Of a DNA stretch of 64,000 nt, positions 53,168 to 61,529 are shown piece by piece. The stretch spans positions 51,416 through 115,415 of the forward strand of contig NZ_JALGBX010000028.1 in the NCBI RefSeq assembly GCF_022808175.1, given 5' to 3'. Origin of the DNA: Streptomyces sp. AP-93 (GTDB lineage: Bacteria; Actinomycetota; Actinomycetes; Streptomycetales; Streptomycetaceae). Position 1 is the first letter of the stretch, and each line of letters starts with the position of its first letter. The notes beneath the pieces were generated by a model. The model was not told the DNA's origin. It made no database searches and saw only the letters and a program-made list of their open reading frames with translations. A program made the position numbers and the translations under genes.

Positions 53168-53542
53168 ATGCCGCGCACACCTTCCTCGCCGCTCCTGCTC
53201 GCCGGCCTGCTGGCGGGCGCGGCGGTGGCGCACGCCGTCGCCCCCAAGCAGTTCGACGCGACCGTGCCGCGCTCGCTGCCCGGCAGCCCGCGCCAGTGGA
53301 CGTACGCGAGCGGCGTGGCGGAGCTCGCGCTGGCGGCCGGGGTGGCCCACCCGCGCACCCGTCGGGTCGCGGCGCTGGCGACGGCGGCGTTCTTCGTCGG
53401 CGTGTTCCCCGCGAACGTCAAGATGGCCGCCGACGCCCGCCACCGCTCCCCCGCCCTGCGGACCGTGGCGCTGGCCCGGCTGCCGCTCCAGGTCCCGCTG
53501 GTGCTGTGGGCCCGCAAGGTCGGCCGGACCGCGGCCGGCTGA
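53168..53542 (+). CDS. DoxX-like small membrane protein
   Basis: A 124-residue protein with about four hydrophobic helices (PLLLAGLLAGAAVAHAV, YASGVAELALAAGVA, AALATAAFFVGVFPANVKMA, LPLQVPLVLWAR). The F-P-A-N-V-K motif in the third helix is typical of the DoxX-like family. ATG 53168 follows CCGAGAGGATCCCCG. No operon partners. Confidence 0.75.
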   Translation: MPRTPSSPLLLAGLLAGAAVAHAVAPKQFDATVPRSLPGSPRQWTYASGVAELALAAGVAHPRTRRVAALATAAFFVGVFPANVKMAADARHRSPALRTVALARLPLQVPLVLWARKVGRTAAG

Positions 53543-53639
53543 GGCCACCCGGACAGGGCGGCCCGACGGCCCGACGGCCCGGCACCCCGACGTGAACCCC
53601 CGACGGGCCTGCCTGCCCCGGCACCCCTCCGCCCCGGCG

Positions 53640-53909
53640 TCAGCGGCTGTCGCCCGTCCAGTCCCAGTGACCGGGATCGGCCGCGCGGCGGCGGTAGTGG
53701 GCCCGGCCGCCCGGCCCGTAACGCCCTATCTCCGTGGGGAGCCGTGCCTCTTCGGCGAGCTGCGGGGCGCTCCAGCCCGTGATGTCGAGCAGCAGTCCGT
53801 CGAGGGGACCGCCCACGAGCTCTCCGTAGGCGTGCCCCGGGAGCGGACCCGGGTCGGGGTCGTCGTGGTCGGCGCCGTAGACCCGGCGCCGGAGCATCCT
53901 GTCGTCCAT
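53640..53909 (-). CDS. Hypothetical protein
   Basis: An 89-residue protein reading MDDRMLRRRVYGADHDDPDP, then YGELVGGPLDGLLLDITGWS and YGPGGRAHYRRRAADPG, ending HWDWTGDSR. The GGPLDG string recurs in short uncharacterised Streptomyces proteins. The start is an ATG at 53909 with a weak ribosome site. Role unknown. Confidence 0.55.
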   Translation of the reverse strand: MDDRMLRRRVYGADHDDPDPGPLPGHAYGELVGGPLDGLLLDITGWSAPQLAEEARLPTEIGRYGPGGRAHYRRRAADPGHWDWTGDSR

Positions 53910-54003
53910 ACCGGTCAGCTTCACAGACGGCACTGACAACGGGCCTGAGCGGCGATGATGGGAGCCGTTCGGATCGCACGGCACACGAAGCGGAGCACCA
54001 TCC

Positions 54004-54342
54004 ATGGCACGTCGGGTACACCAGCCACTGGAGGACCAGGAGTTCGACTTCATCCTCGGCATGACGGACGGGCCGGTGCTCGCCTACTTCTGCGGGAGCT
54101 GGCCGAAGGCCCTGGAGCCCTGCCGCGCGATGGACACGGTCGTCGCCGCACTGGCGCAGGAGTACGGGTCACGGCTGACTGCGGTGCGCGTGGACATCAC
54201 CCGCTGCCCCGCGCAGACCAAGCGGTACGAGGTGACGGGGGCCCCGACAGCCGTCCTCATCGCGGGCGGCGAGGTACTGGCGACCCAGGCCGGGCCGATG
54301 ACGGCCGAGGAGTTCCGGACGTTCCTCGACGCCCGCCTCTGA
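54004..54342 (+). CDS. Thioredoxin-fold protein with a broken active site
   Basis: A 112-residue thioredoxin-like protein. The fold is evident from VLAYFCGSWPKALEPCRAMD, the VRVDITRCP strand and the cis-proline turn TGAPTAVLIAGGEV. The canonical WCGPC is replaced by C30-G-S-W-P-K-A-L-E-P-C40, so the two cysteines are nine residues apart and a normal CxxC disulfide is impossible. It may be a redox-inactive adaptor. ATG follows GAAGCGGAGCACCATCC. Confidence 0.72.
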   Translation: MARRVHQPLEDQEFDFILGMTDGPVLAYFCGSWPKALEPCRAMDTVVAALAQEYGSRLTAVRVDITRCPAQTKRYEVTGAPTAVLIAGGEVLATQAGPMTAEEFRTFLDARL

Positions 54343-54476
54343 GTGCTCCTCCGAGCGGCGGCCTACGAGCCGCTGCTGTGGGATGCCGCGCGCGCCTGCC
54401 CGGTGTCGGCGGTCACGCGAGGAGGGCTGAAGCCGGGAGATTCCTGCTTACCTCGCGGCAGCGGGCTCTTCTCCCC

Positions 54477-54745
54477 GTCCGCGTACTTGCCGACGGGCAG
54501 GTCCTTGGCCCACCGGAAACGGACCCGGCCCACCTTGGGGACATTGGCCATGCCCCAGCGGCGGTGCACCCGGGTGATGTTCAGGTCCCGGCCCTGAGGA
54601 ATGTCCACGGACATCACCGTGCGGAACCGCCCCTTGAAATCGGGCGCGTCGGCGCGGCCGTCCCAGCAGTTCTTCCACGCCTGGAAGTAGGTCTTGAGTA
54701 CCGCTTGCGCGGCCTGCGCGGGAAGAACAGCGAGGAACTCGATGC
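54477..54745 (-). mobile_element. Fragment of an IS200/IS605-type TnpB
   Basis: The minus-strand frame reads EFLAVLPAQAAQAVLKTYFQ then AWKNCWDGRADAPDFKGRFR and SVDIPQGRDLN, matching the N-terminal third of TnpB/OrfB-type RNA-guided nucleases. The RuvC catalytic domain and zinc finger are absent, no TnpA gene is near, and no element ends are visible, so it is a dead scrap. Confidence 0.65.
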
Positions 54746-54810
54746 GACGCCATGCCGACCCGCACCGAGAGACCACGCGGGAGGTCTGTGCCGACTTCGA
54801 GGCCGGACTG

Positions 54811-55845
54811 TTACTCCGCGGGCGTGGCCTGCGGCAGCAGTCCAGCCGCCTGTCGCTCCAGCACCAGGGCGTCGTCCACGAGCCCGGCGCAGGCATCGAA
54901 GAGGTCCCGCCGTCCCGCGGCGTCCGCCTCGGGGTCGGCCGTACGGGCCAGCTCCGCGAGCCGCGACCACTGCCGCCCGGAGTCACGGAAGAGCGCTCCC
55001 GCCTCCCCGTGGCCTGCGAGGTCCAGGAAGTCCGCGTACAGCGGCCGGGTGGCGCCCGGGGCGGTCCACTCCTCCTCCAGGCAGGCGTGCAGCCGCTGCG
55101 TACCCAGCGCGAAGGCCTCGGGCGTGGCGAAGCGGCGCCCCCAGCCGGTCTTGGTAATGGTGTCGCGCAGCTGCCCGGCGAACTTCTCCATGCCGGAGAA
55201 GCCGAAGTTGACGTCGAAGTGGTTGCCGAGCACCGGCCCGGTGAGGCGGGAGACCGTGGCGGCGATCGCCGCGTCCAGGTCGGGCTCGCCGGCGGGCTTC
55301 CCGGTGGTCACCACCATCTGGTGGCGGCCCTTCTTGTGCCCGGACCAGGCCGCACCGAATTCCTCGCGGCCGATCGCGTACGCGCCCCCGGCCCCGTCCA
55401 GACCGGCCGCCGGGTCGTCGACGAAGTAGGTGTCCCCGTCGTAGCCGACCACGGCCACCACGTAGGGATCGGCCGCGGCCAGCTCGGCCATCGGCGCGGG
55501 CCCGTGCCAGGGCAGGGCGGAGCGGTCGACGGTGCAGAACACCGGGGCCCCGGCGTCGAGCGCGGCCTCGACCCGGTTCCAGCGGGGCTTGGCACTGCGC
55601 GTGGCCTCGTACGGGATGCGCAGGCGGGTCAGGGCGACCTGGACCCAGGGGTCTGGGTGGGCCTGGGCGACGATCGTCGGCATCGGCGGCCGGCCGGCGT
55701 ACTCGAACACGAAGTACATGAAGCCGATACCGCCCGCCAGGCCCGCGACCAGGGCCTCTTCGTGAACGCTGCCGAGGGCGTGCCGGATCAGCGTGGCCTC
55801 GCGGTGGCGTCCGGGGGCGAAGTCTTCATATACGTGCGCAGTCAT
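54811..55845 (-). CDS. BtrH-like N-terminal / DUF4872 protein
   Basis: A 344-residue protein. The first half resembles the BtrH N-terminal acyltransferase/peptidase-C39-like fold: GRHREATLIRHALGSVHEEA, GGIGFMYFVFEY, VFCTVDRSALPW and PYVVAVVGYDGDTYFVDDPA. The second half (KKGRHQMVVTT, AGQLRDTITKTGWGR) corresponds to DUF4872. In butirosin synthesis BtrH transfers an acyl side chain, but single copies like this are common in Streptomyces without a cluster. ATG 55845 (MTAHVYEDFAPG) is chosen over an upstream ATG because the conserved domain starts here. Confidence 0.75.
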   Translation of the reverse strand: MTAHVYEDFAPGRHREATLIRHALGSVHEEALVAGLAGGIGFMYFVFEYAGRPPMPTIVAQAHPDPWVQVALTRLRIPYEATRSAKPRWNRVEAALDAGAPVFCTVDRSALPWHGPAPMAELAAADPYVVAVVGYDGDTYFVDDPAAGLDGAGGAYAIGREEFGAAWSGHKKGRHQMVVTTGKPAGEPDLDAAIAATVSRLTGPVLGNHFDVNFGFSGMEKFAGQLRDTITKTGWGRRFATPEAFALGTQRLHACLEEEWTAPGATRPLYADFLDLAGHGEAGALFRDSGRQWSRLAELARTADPEADAAGRRDLFDACAGLVDDALVLERQAAGLLPQATPAE

Positions 55846-55956
55846 GCGGTCAGCGTAGCCGCGCCGCGGACCGTCGGCCGCGACCGGACTTCCTGTACAG
55901 TTGTCCAGGAAGTCGGAGGGGCCGCTCTCCACTCACCCCGCCCCAGGGAGGTGGCC

Positions 55957-56310
55957 GTGCAGACGGTCGCAACGATCCTCATCGGCCTCGTCGCCGCGCT
56001 GCACGCATACTTCCTGGTCCTGGAGATGTTCCTGTGGCAGCGGCCGCCCGGCCGGGCCCTGTCCGGATTCGACGCCGACACGGCCCGCCTGACCGCCCCG
56101 CTCGCCGCCAACCAGGGCCTCTACAACGGATTCCTCGCCGCCGGCCTGGTCTGGTCCCTCGTCATCGACTCGCTCGCCACGCAGATCTTCTTCCTCGTCT
56201 GCGTGATCGTCGCCGGGGTCTACGGGGCCGCGACCGCCAACCGCCGCATCCTCTTCGCCCAGGCCCTGCCCGGCGCCCTCGCCCTGGGCGCGGCCCTCCT
56301 CGCCGGATGA
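55957..56310 (+). CDS. DUF1304 membrane protein
   Basis: A 117-residue protein with four transmembrane helices and the DUF1304 signature LHAYFLVLEMFLW, then NQGLYNGFLAAGLVW, IFFLVCVIVAGVYGAAT and FAQALPGALALGAALL. GTG 55957 is preceded by CAGGGAGGTGGCC. It overlaps the following TetR regulator by four bases (ATGA) and may be the regulator's own target. Confidence 0.88.
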   Translation: MQTVATILIGLVAALHAYFLVLEMFLWQRPPGRALSGFDADTARLTAPLAANQGLYNGFLAAGLVWSLVIDSLATQIFFLVCVIVAGVYGAATANRRILFAQALPGALALGAALLAG

Positions 56311-56894
56311 CCTCCCGCACGGACCCCCGCACCGACCCTCGCACCACCCGCACCAAGGCCCGGCTGCGCGAGGGCCTCCTCGCCGAGTGCGCGGACCGGC
56401 CGCTCGCCGAGGTCAGCGTCTCGGCGGTGGTCCGCCGGGCGGGCGTCGGCCGGGCCACGTTCTACCTGCACTACGAGGACCTCACCGCGCTCGCGGTGGA
56501 CGCGTGCGCCGACGTCGTGCACGCGGCGGTCGACGCCCTGCACGCCTGGCAGACAGACCCGTCAGCGGCTCCCCCGGCCCGCCCCCCGGGCGCGCTGGCC
56601 GCCTTCCTCGGCGACGCGGCCGGCCGGGCCCCGCTCTACCGCACCCTGCTCCTGCCGGGCGGCGGCGGCCCGCTCGGCGAACGCCTGTACCGGGAGCTGC
56701 GCGAGCGCAGCCGCGCCGAACGCGCCGCGGTGGGCGCGCCGCGCCCCGAACTGGTCGCTTCGGCCGTGGCCGCCACCTTCACCGCCGTGCTCGCGGACTG
56801 GCTGCACGGCGCACTGCCCGCCGACCTGGCGGACCCGGACCGGCTGGCCGACCGGATCTGGCTGCTCCTCGTAGCCCTGCACCGGGCGGGGTGA
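56307..56894 (+). CDS. TetR-family transcriptional regulator
   Basis: A 195-residue regulator: TKARLREGLLAECADRPLAE and VSVSAVVRRAGVGRATFYLH form the DNA-binding helices (YxxFxxxxxL variant YLHYEDL), followed by a ligand-binding helical domain (LAAFLGDAAGRAPLYRTLLL, AATFTAVLADWLHGALP). The start overlaps the DUF1304 stop, so the two are cotranscribed. Ligand unknown. Confidence 0.87.
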   Translation: MTSRTDPRTDPRTTRTKARLREGLLAECADRPLAEVSVSAVVRRAGVGRATFYLHYEDLTALAVDACADVVHAAVDALHAWQTDPSAAPPARPPGALAAFLGDAAGRAPLYRTLLLPGGGGPLGERLYRELRERSRAERAAVGAPRPELVASAVAATFTAVLADWLHGALPADLADPDRLADRIWLLLVALHRAG

Positions 56895-56924
56895 TCCCCG
56901 CAAGGCGCCACGAGTGGGACGGAC

Positions 56925-57455
56925 CTACGCCCCCTCCGCCGCCGCCAGCCCGGTGTCGGCCATGACCCGGGTGATGGTGTCCTCCAGCGAGTGCTCCGCC
57001 TCGATGACGCTCTCCCAGTCGCCGGGCAGCAGGTCGAGGGGCCGGTACCACTCGCGCATCTCGGCCTCGCCGTACTCCTCCGCCTGCGGCTTGCCGGCGT
57101 GCCGTCGCAGGGTCTCCTCGAAGGGCACGTCGAGGTAGTAGAAGTGCGTCGGTCCGCGGTGGGCCCGGCGCAGGGCGTCGAGCATGGGACCGTAGCGGTC
57201 CGCGTGGAGGATCCCCTCGACGATCACGTGGAAGCCGTGGTCCAGCGCGTAGCGCGCCACGCTGCCGATGAGCCCGATGTTCGCCGCGCCGGGGGTGTCC
57301 CGCTCGCGCAGGACGACACGGCGCAGGTTGTCCTGGCCCACGAGCGCGAGGCCCCGCCCGTGGCGGTCGCGGATGCCCTCCGCCACGGAGGACTTGCCCG
57401 CGGCGGAGTTGCCGCGCAGCACGATCAGCCGGGTGTCCGGCGTGCCGGTCATCAT
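56925..57455 (-). CDS. P-loop kinase-like AAA protein
   Basis: A 176-residue nucleotide kinase-like protein: LIVLRGNSAAGKSSVAEGIR is the Walker A, LVGQDNLRRVVLRERDT the second strand, FHVIVEGILHADRYGP the Walker B area and FYYLDVPFEETLRRHAGK the lid region. It resembles the chloramphenicol-phosphotransferase/zeta-toxin-like small kinases. Start is ATG 57455 or GTG 57464; neither has a strong ribosome site. Possible substrates are small molecules or nucleotides. Confidence 0.8.
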   Translation of the reverse strand: MMTGTPDTRLIVLRGNSAAGKSSVAEGIRDRHGRGLALVGQDNLRRVVLRERDTPGAANIGLIGSVARYALDHGFHVIVEGILHADRYGPMLDALRRAHRGPTHFYYLDVPFEETLRRHAGKPQAEEYGEAEMREWYRPLDLLPGDWESVIEAEHSLEDTITRVMADTGLAAAEGA

Positions 57456-57490
57456 CCGGCCCACGCTACCCGTCCGCCCCGGACGTGCGA

Positions 57491-57519
57491 GGGCCCCGCC
57501 GGAAGATCCGGCGGGGCCC
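57491..57519 (-). terminator. cspA terminator hairpin
   Basis: A perfect 13-bp stem (GGGCCCCGCCGGA with its complement) and three-base loop AGA lies about 28 bases after the cold-shock gene's stop on the minus strand. It also separates that gene from the kinase gene. Confidence 0.85.
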
Positions 57520-57547
57520 CGTCACGGGCTGGGCTCGTGAAGCGGTG

Positions 57548-57754
57548 CTAGCCGATGGTGACCACCTGCTCCGCCTGGGGTCCCTTCGGCCCCTGCGTCA
57601 CGTCGTACTCGACCTTCGCGCCCTCCACCAGTTCCTTGAAGCCGGTGGTCTGAATGGCGGAGAAGTGCACGAACACGTCGGGGCCGCCGTCGTCCTGCTG
57701 GATGAAGCCGAAGCCCTTCTCCGAGTTGAACCACTTCACGGTGCCAGTTGCCAT
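57548..57754 (-). CDS. cspA: Cold-shock protein, CspA family
   Basis: A 68-residue cold-shock domain protein, the normal length: MATGTVKWFNSEKGFGFIQQ carries RNP1 (KGFGFI), VFVHFSAI is RNP2, and EGAKVEYDVTQGPKGPQAEQ closes the OB fold. It binds single-stranded RNA/DNA as an RNA chaperone. The ATG at 57754 is preceded by GAAGGATCAGTACAG. A longer frame upstream has no homology. Streptomyces has several paralogues, so the exact family number is uncertain. A long leader of AT-poorer sequence reaches to 57900. Confidence 0.95.
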   Translation of the reverse strand: MATGTVKWFNSEKGFGFIQQDDGGPDVFVHFSAIQTTGFKELVEGAKVEYDVTQGPKGPQAEQVVTIG

Positions 57755-57977
57755 CTGTACTGATCCTTCACAACGTTCCACCGGCCGCACACGCGGCCGG
57801 ACCCGATCCTGCCCATTGATCGGCTCGAGCACACGCCAAGCGCGGCCAACCGGGGTGCATCGGGATATTCGAACTTTTCTCCGTCCCGTCCGTGAAACGG
57901 GGGAGCAGGCCTTCGCACGGGCCCTGGGAAGGGCCCTCGGCGGGGCGCTCCGAAGGAGTCTTCGAGAGGGGACGGAC

Positions 57978-59045
57978 ATGGGCGAGCTCGCGACGTTCCG
58001 GGTGCCGGCGCGGATCACGGGAACGACGGCGGACACCATGCTCGGCGGGGCGATGGTCCGCGCCTGGCAGCGCGACGGGATCTTCCAAGTGGCCGCCGAC
58101 GGGCGGCAGGAGGCCCGCACGCGGGCCGCGCTGGCGGCGAGCCGGCGGTTCTTCGCCCGGCCCGCGGCGGAGAAGGCCGCGTGCGTCAACGACACCTCGT
58201 ACAGCGGCTACACCGCCTCGGGCGAGGAGGTGACGGCAGGCCGGCCGGACGCCTCGGAGATCTTCACCATCACCCCCGACATCCCCGGCATCCCCGACAT
58301 CCCCGACGGCGCGGCCCCAGGCCTGCCCTGCCACGGACCGGTCCCCTGGCCCGACCCCGACTACCGCGCGGCCATGGAGGCCTACCTGGCGGGTGTCGGC
58401 GGGCTCGGCGAGCGGCTGCTGCGACTCGTGGCCCTCGGGCTCGGCCTCGGACCGGCGGGCATCGACCGGCTCGCGGGGCTGACGCGCGGCGGCTGGCACC
58501 ACATGCGGGTGCTGCGCTTCCCCGCCGCGGAGCGGACCGCGGAGCGCGGGATCGGCGCCCACACCGACTACGGCCTCCTCGTGATCGCCGCCCAGGACGA
58601 GGTGGGCAGGCTCTTCGTACGGCCTCCGGTGGCGGGCGAGGAGCGCCCGAGCAACTGGCTGCCGGGCGAGAGCACGGCGGGCTTCGCCGAGCACCGGCCA
58701 GGCTGGACCCCCGTACGGCCCGTGGCGCGGGTGCTGACGGTGTTCCCCGGGGACATCCTCCAGTTCATGACCGGCGGCGCCCTGCTGTCCACCCCGCACC
58801 GGGTGCGGCTCGCGGAGCGGGAGCGGTACGCCCTCGCCTACTTCCACGAGGCGCGCTTCGGCGCCCGGATCCGCCCCCTCGATCCGGCACGGTCCCAGCA
58901 GGGCGGGGACGGCGGCACGGCGCCCGCGGTGATCCACTACGGGGAACACTTCACCCGGATGTTCATGCGCTGCTATCCGCAGCGGGCAACGACGCGGCGG
59001 ATCGAGGCCCAGGGGCTGCTGCGACACCTCGCCGCGGCCCGGTGA
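57978..59045 (+). CDS. Isopenicillin-N-synthase-like 2-oxoglutarate/Fe(II) oxygenase
   Basis: A 355-residue non-heme iron oxygenase. Iron ligands are H195-x-D197 (GAHTDYGLL) and H274 (LSTPHRVRL); the second arginine region ERERYALAYFHEA replaces the usual RxS with RYA. ASRRFFARPAAEKAACVN and SGYTASGEEV match the N-terminal DIOX_N domain. Related plant and bacterial enzymes include IPNS, gibberellin oxidases and ethylene-forming enzyme. ATG 57978 follows TCGAGAGGGGACGGAC. Its end overlaps the convergent small membrane protein by about 80 bases. Substrate unknown. Confidence 0.87.
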   Translation: MGELATFRVPARITGTTADTMLGGAMVRAWQRDGIFQVAADGRQEARTRAALAASRRFFARPAAEKAACVNDTSYSGYTASGEEVTAGRPDASEIFTITPDIPGIPDIPDGAAPGLPCHGPVPWPDPDYRAAMEAYLAGVGGLGERLLRLVALGLGLGPAGIDRLAGLTRGGWHHMRVLRFPAAERTAERGIGAHTDYGLLVIAAQDEVGRLFVRPPVAGEERPSNWLPGESTAGFAEHRPGWTPVRPVARVLTVFPGDILQFMTGGALLSTPHRVRLAERERYALAYFHEARFGARIRPLDPARSQQGGDGGTAPAVIHYGEHFTRMFMRCYPQRATTRRIEAQGLLRHLAAAR

Positions 59046-59331
59046 GCCGGCAGCCGAGGCAGTCGGCGTGGCCGCTGTGCGCGACGGTGTCGCGGACCCG
59101 CCAGTCCCATTGGCTCTCCGGCCGGGGCCCGCTGGGCTTGCCCCAGCCGGCCAGGTGCAGCAGCCAGGTGGTGATGCCCGCCGCGACGACGACCCCCAGG
59201 CCGATCCAGACGCCGGGAGTCCAGGAGGCGCACAGGGCCGCGCCCGCCGCCGTGCTTCCCGCCAGGGCGATCGCCGTGCCGGTCCAGCCCGCCACGGTGT
59301 GGCCGAGGTCCACGTGGCCGTGAGCGCTCAT
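58963..59331 (-). CDS. HGxxPAAW-like small membrane protein
   Basis: A 122-residue protein: MSAHGHVDLGHTVAGWTGTA, then a hydrophobic segment VWIGLGVVVAAGITTWLLHL, then GKPSGPRPESQWDWRVRD and a CLGC pair. It resembles the HGxxPAAW family of actinobacterial membrane proteins (here HxxDLGHTVAGW). ATG 59331 follows GGGGGAGAACG. Its 3' part overlaps the convergent oxygenase gene, so the C-terminal 27 residues could be spurious. It is divergent from a MarR gene with a palindromic operator between. Confidence 0.65.
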   Translation of the reverse strand: MSAHGHVDLGHTVAGWTGTAIALAGSTAAGAALCASWTPGVWIGLGVVVAAGITTWLLHLAGWGKPSGPRPESQWDWRVRDTVAHSGHADCLGCRLTGPRRGVAAAPGPRSAASLPAADSSA

Positions 59332-59406
59332 CGTTCTCCCCCTGCTTCGTCGGTTCAGTAGGCTCGAATGGCGTTCTCTTACGGAGAAAGCCATTTATCT
59401 CACGAG

Positions 59407-59419
59407 CTAAGTAACTTAG
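59407..59419 (+). promoter_or_regulatory. Palindromic operator upstream of the MarR gene
   Basis: CTAAGT-A-ACTTAG is a perfect 6+1+6 palindrome in the only AT-rich stretch nearby, 18 bases before the MarR start and 75 bases before the divergent membrane-protein gene. A half-site (GATGCTAAG) follows at 59419-59427. It is well placed for autoregulation. Confidence 0.7.
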
Positions 59420-59437
59420 ATGCTAAGGAGTAACCGC

Positions 59438-59932
59438 GTGCACGGCAAGCCCCGTCCCGCGGCCACGGTCCAGGAAGCGCTGACGCGCATGGACCGGTAC
59501 GTCGCCCTCGGCATCGTCGGCCAGCAGGAGGTGGCGCAGCTCCTGGGGCTGAACGTCACCGACCTGACCTGCCTCGGCCACATCCTGGGCGCCGGTCAGG
59601 ACCCGCTCGGCGCGGGCGACCTCGCCGAGCTGACCAACCTCACCACCGGCGCGGTGACCGGGGTGCTCAACCGGCTGGAGCGCGCCGGGTACGCGAGCCG
59701 GCAGCCCGATCCCGCCGACCGGCGCCGGGTACGGGTCGTCGCGGAGCCGGCCGCCGCCGCGCGGATCTTCGCCGTCTACGAGCCCTTCTACGCCCGGCTC
59801 GGCGCGGTGTTCGCCGAGTACACCCCCGACGAGATCGCCGTCATCGCCGACTGGTTCGGGCGGGCGACGGCCGAGGTCACCGCCCATCTGGACCGGGTAC
59901 GGGCCGGGGAACTGGGGCCGGTGGCCCCGTAA
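59438..59932 (+). CDS. MarR-family transcriptional regulator
   Basis: A 164-residue winged-helix regulator: DLTCLGHILGAGQDPLGAGD, LAELTNLTTGAVTGVLNRLE (recognition helix) and RAGYASRQPDPADRRRVRVV (wing). GTG 59438 follows CTAAGGAGTAACCGC, an ideal ribosome site, and an upstream ATG at 59420 is rejected because it overlaps the operator. It likely represses itself and the divergent gene in response to a phenolic or similar ligand. Confidence 0.9.
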   Translation: MHGKPRPAATVQEALTRMDRYVALGIVGQQEVAQLLGLNVTDLTCLGHILGAGQDPLGAGDLAELTNLTTGAVTGVLNRLERAGYASRQPDPADRRRVRVVAEPAAAARIFAVYEPFYARLGAVFAEYTPDEIAVIADWFGRATAEVTAHLDRVRAGELGPVAP

Positions 59933-59957
59933 CCCCGATGGTAAAATTTGCCTTTTG

Positions 59958-59973
59958 GCGACGTTCGCGTCGC
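59958..59973 (+). promoter_or_regulatory. UUCG-tetraloop hairpin before the DEAD-box gene
   Basis: GCGACG-TTCG-CGTCGC forms a perfect 6-bp stem with a UUCG tetraloop, 26 bases after the MarR stop and 54 bases before the helicase start. The surrounding 59939-59957 is unusually AT-rich (GGTAAAATTTGCCTTTT). It may be a terminator of the MarR gene or a structured leader of the helicase. Confidence 0.5.
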
Positions 59974-60026
59974 ACTCACGCACATCTTGCCCAGACATTT
60001 GAAACACGCCTCACGGAAGGTTCTGC

Positions 60027-61529
60027 ATGAAGAACCCGTCACCTCATGGGCGCTTCGGCATCAAGGCCGGAGCCAAGGCGAGCCCGAAGGGCGGTGCGAA
60101 GGGCGGCGGAAAGACCCCGCGGACCCTCGGCCCCCAGGGCGAGTACTCGATGCCCCGGACGACCACGCCGGCGCTGCCGCCGGTGGAGTCCTTCTCGGAG
60201 CTCGGCCTGCCCCCTGAGCTGGTGACGACGATGGCCGACCAGGGGGTGGCCCAGCCGTTCCCCATCCAGGCGGCGACCCTCCCCAACTCCCTGGCGGGCC
60301 GCGACATCCTCGGCCGCGGGCGGACCGGCTCGGGCAAGACGCTCGCCTTCGGCCTGGCCCTGCTGGCCCGTACGGCGGGTCAGCAGGCCGATCCGAAGCG
60401 GCCGCTCGCTCTGGTCCTCGTACCGACCCGCGAGCTGGCGCAGCAGGTGACCGAAGCCCTGGCCCCGTACGCGCAGGCCCTGAAGCTGCGCATGGCCACG
60501 GTCGTCGGCGGCCTGTCGATCGGCAAGCAGACGGGCGCGCTGCGCACCGGCGCCGAGATCGTGGTGGCCACCCCGGGGCGGCTCAGCGACCTCATCGGCC
60601 GGCGCGACGTGCACCTGGAGCGCGTGAAGATCGTCGTCCTCGACGAGGCCGACCAGATGTGCGACATGGGCTTCATGCCGCAGGTCACCGAGATCCTCGA
60701 CCAGTGCCACCACGCCGGCCAGCGGATGCTGTTCTCGGCCACCCTGGACCGCAACGTCGACCAGCTGGTCCAGCGGTACCTGAAGGACCCGGTCGGGCAC
60801 TCCGTGGACCCGCAGTCCGCTTCGGTGTCCACGATGGACCACCACGTGCTGCACATCCACGCCGCCGACAAGGTCTCGGCGGCGACCGAGATCGCGGCGC
60901 GCGAGGGCCGGGTGCTGATGTTCCTGGACACCAAGCACGGGGTCGACCAGTTCGTGAAGCACCTGCGGGCGATGGGCGTACGCGCCGAGGGGCTGCACAG
61001 CGGGAAGTCGCAGCCGCAGCGCACCCGGACGCTGGGGCAGTTCAAGGACGGTCTGCTGAACGTCCTGGTCGCCACCAACGTCGCCGCGCGCGGCATCCAC
61101 ATCGAGGACCTCGACCTCGTGGTCAACGTGGACCCGCCGGCCGACAGCAAGGACTACCTGCACCGGGGCGGCCGCACCGCGCGGGCCGGCGAGTCCGGCA
61201 AGGTCGTCACCCTGGTCACCCCGAACCAGCGGCGCGACATCGTCCGGCTGATGGCCGATGCCAAGATCCGGCCGACCATCACCCAGGTCCGCTCCGGCGA
61301 GGCCGCGCTGAGCCGGATCACCGGTGCGAAGGCCCCGTCCGGCGTTCCGCTGGCCGGCGCCGCGGCCACCGACGCCAAGGGCCGGCCCTCGGGCTCGGAC
61401 CTCGGCTTCCGCGGGATCGGCACCCGGCCCGGGCGGCCCGGCAAGGGCAAGGAGTCCCGCAAGACCATCGAGGCCCGGCAGGCCGCCGAGGCCCGCGCGG
61501 CGGCGCGGGTGCGACGGGGTACGAAGTAG
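60027..61529 (+). CDS. DEAD-box RNA helicase
   Basis: A 500-residue ATP-dependent RNA helicase with a complete motif set: Q motif (FSELGLPPELVTTMADQG), motif I GRTGSGKT with K104, PTRELAQQV, TPGRLSDLIG, DEAD at residue 206 (VVLDEADQMCDMGF), SAT, and C-terminal TNVAARGIHIED and HRGGRTARAGESG. The N- and C-terminal extensions are basic (KAGAKASPKGGAKGGGK, and KGKESRKTIEARQAAEARAA), as in cold-shock-associated helicases. ATG follows CGGAAGGTTCTGC. The leader contains a UUCG hairpin. Likely unwinds structured RNA in cold. Confidence 0.95.
   Translation: MKNPSPHGRFGIKAGAKASPKGGAKGGGKTPRTLGPQGEYSMPRTTTPALPPVESFSELGLPPELVTTMADQGVAQPFPIQAATLPNSLAGRDILGRGRTGSGKTLAFGLALLARTAGQQADPKRPLALVLVPTRELAQQVTEALAPYAQALKLRMATVVGGLSIGKQTGALRTGAEIVVATPGRLSDLIGRRDVHLERVKIVVLDEADQMCDMGFMPQVTEILDQCHHAGQRMLFSATLDRNVDQLVQRYLKDPVGHSVDPQSASVSTMDHHVLHIHAADKVSAATEIAAREGRVLMFLDTKHGVDQFVKHLRAMGVRAEGLHSGKSQPQRTRTLGQFKDGLLNVLVATNVAARGIHIEDLDLVVNVDPPADSKDYLHRGGRTARAGESGKVVTLVTPNQRRDIVRLMADAKIRPTITQVRSGEAALSRITGAKAPSGVPLAGAAATDAKGRPSGSDLGFRGIGTRPGRPGKGKESRKTIEARQAAEARAAARVRRGTK

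Noticed and set aside
54477..54745. A functional TnpB RNA-guided nuclease with an omega-RNA
   Set aside because: Only the N-terminal third is present; no RuvC motifs, no TnpA and no element ends.
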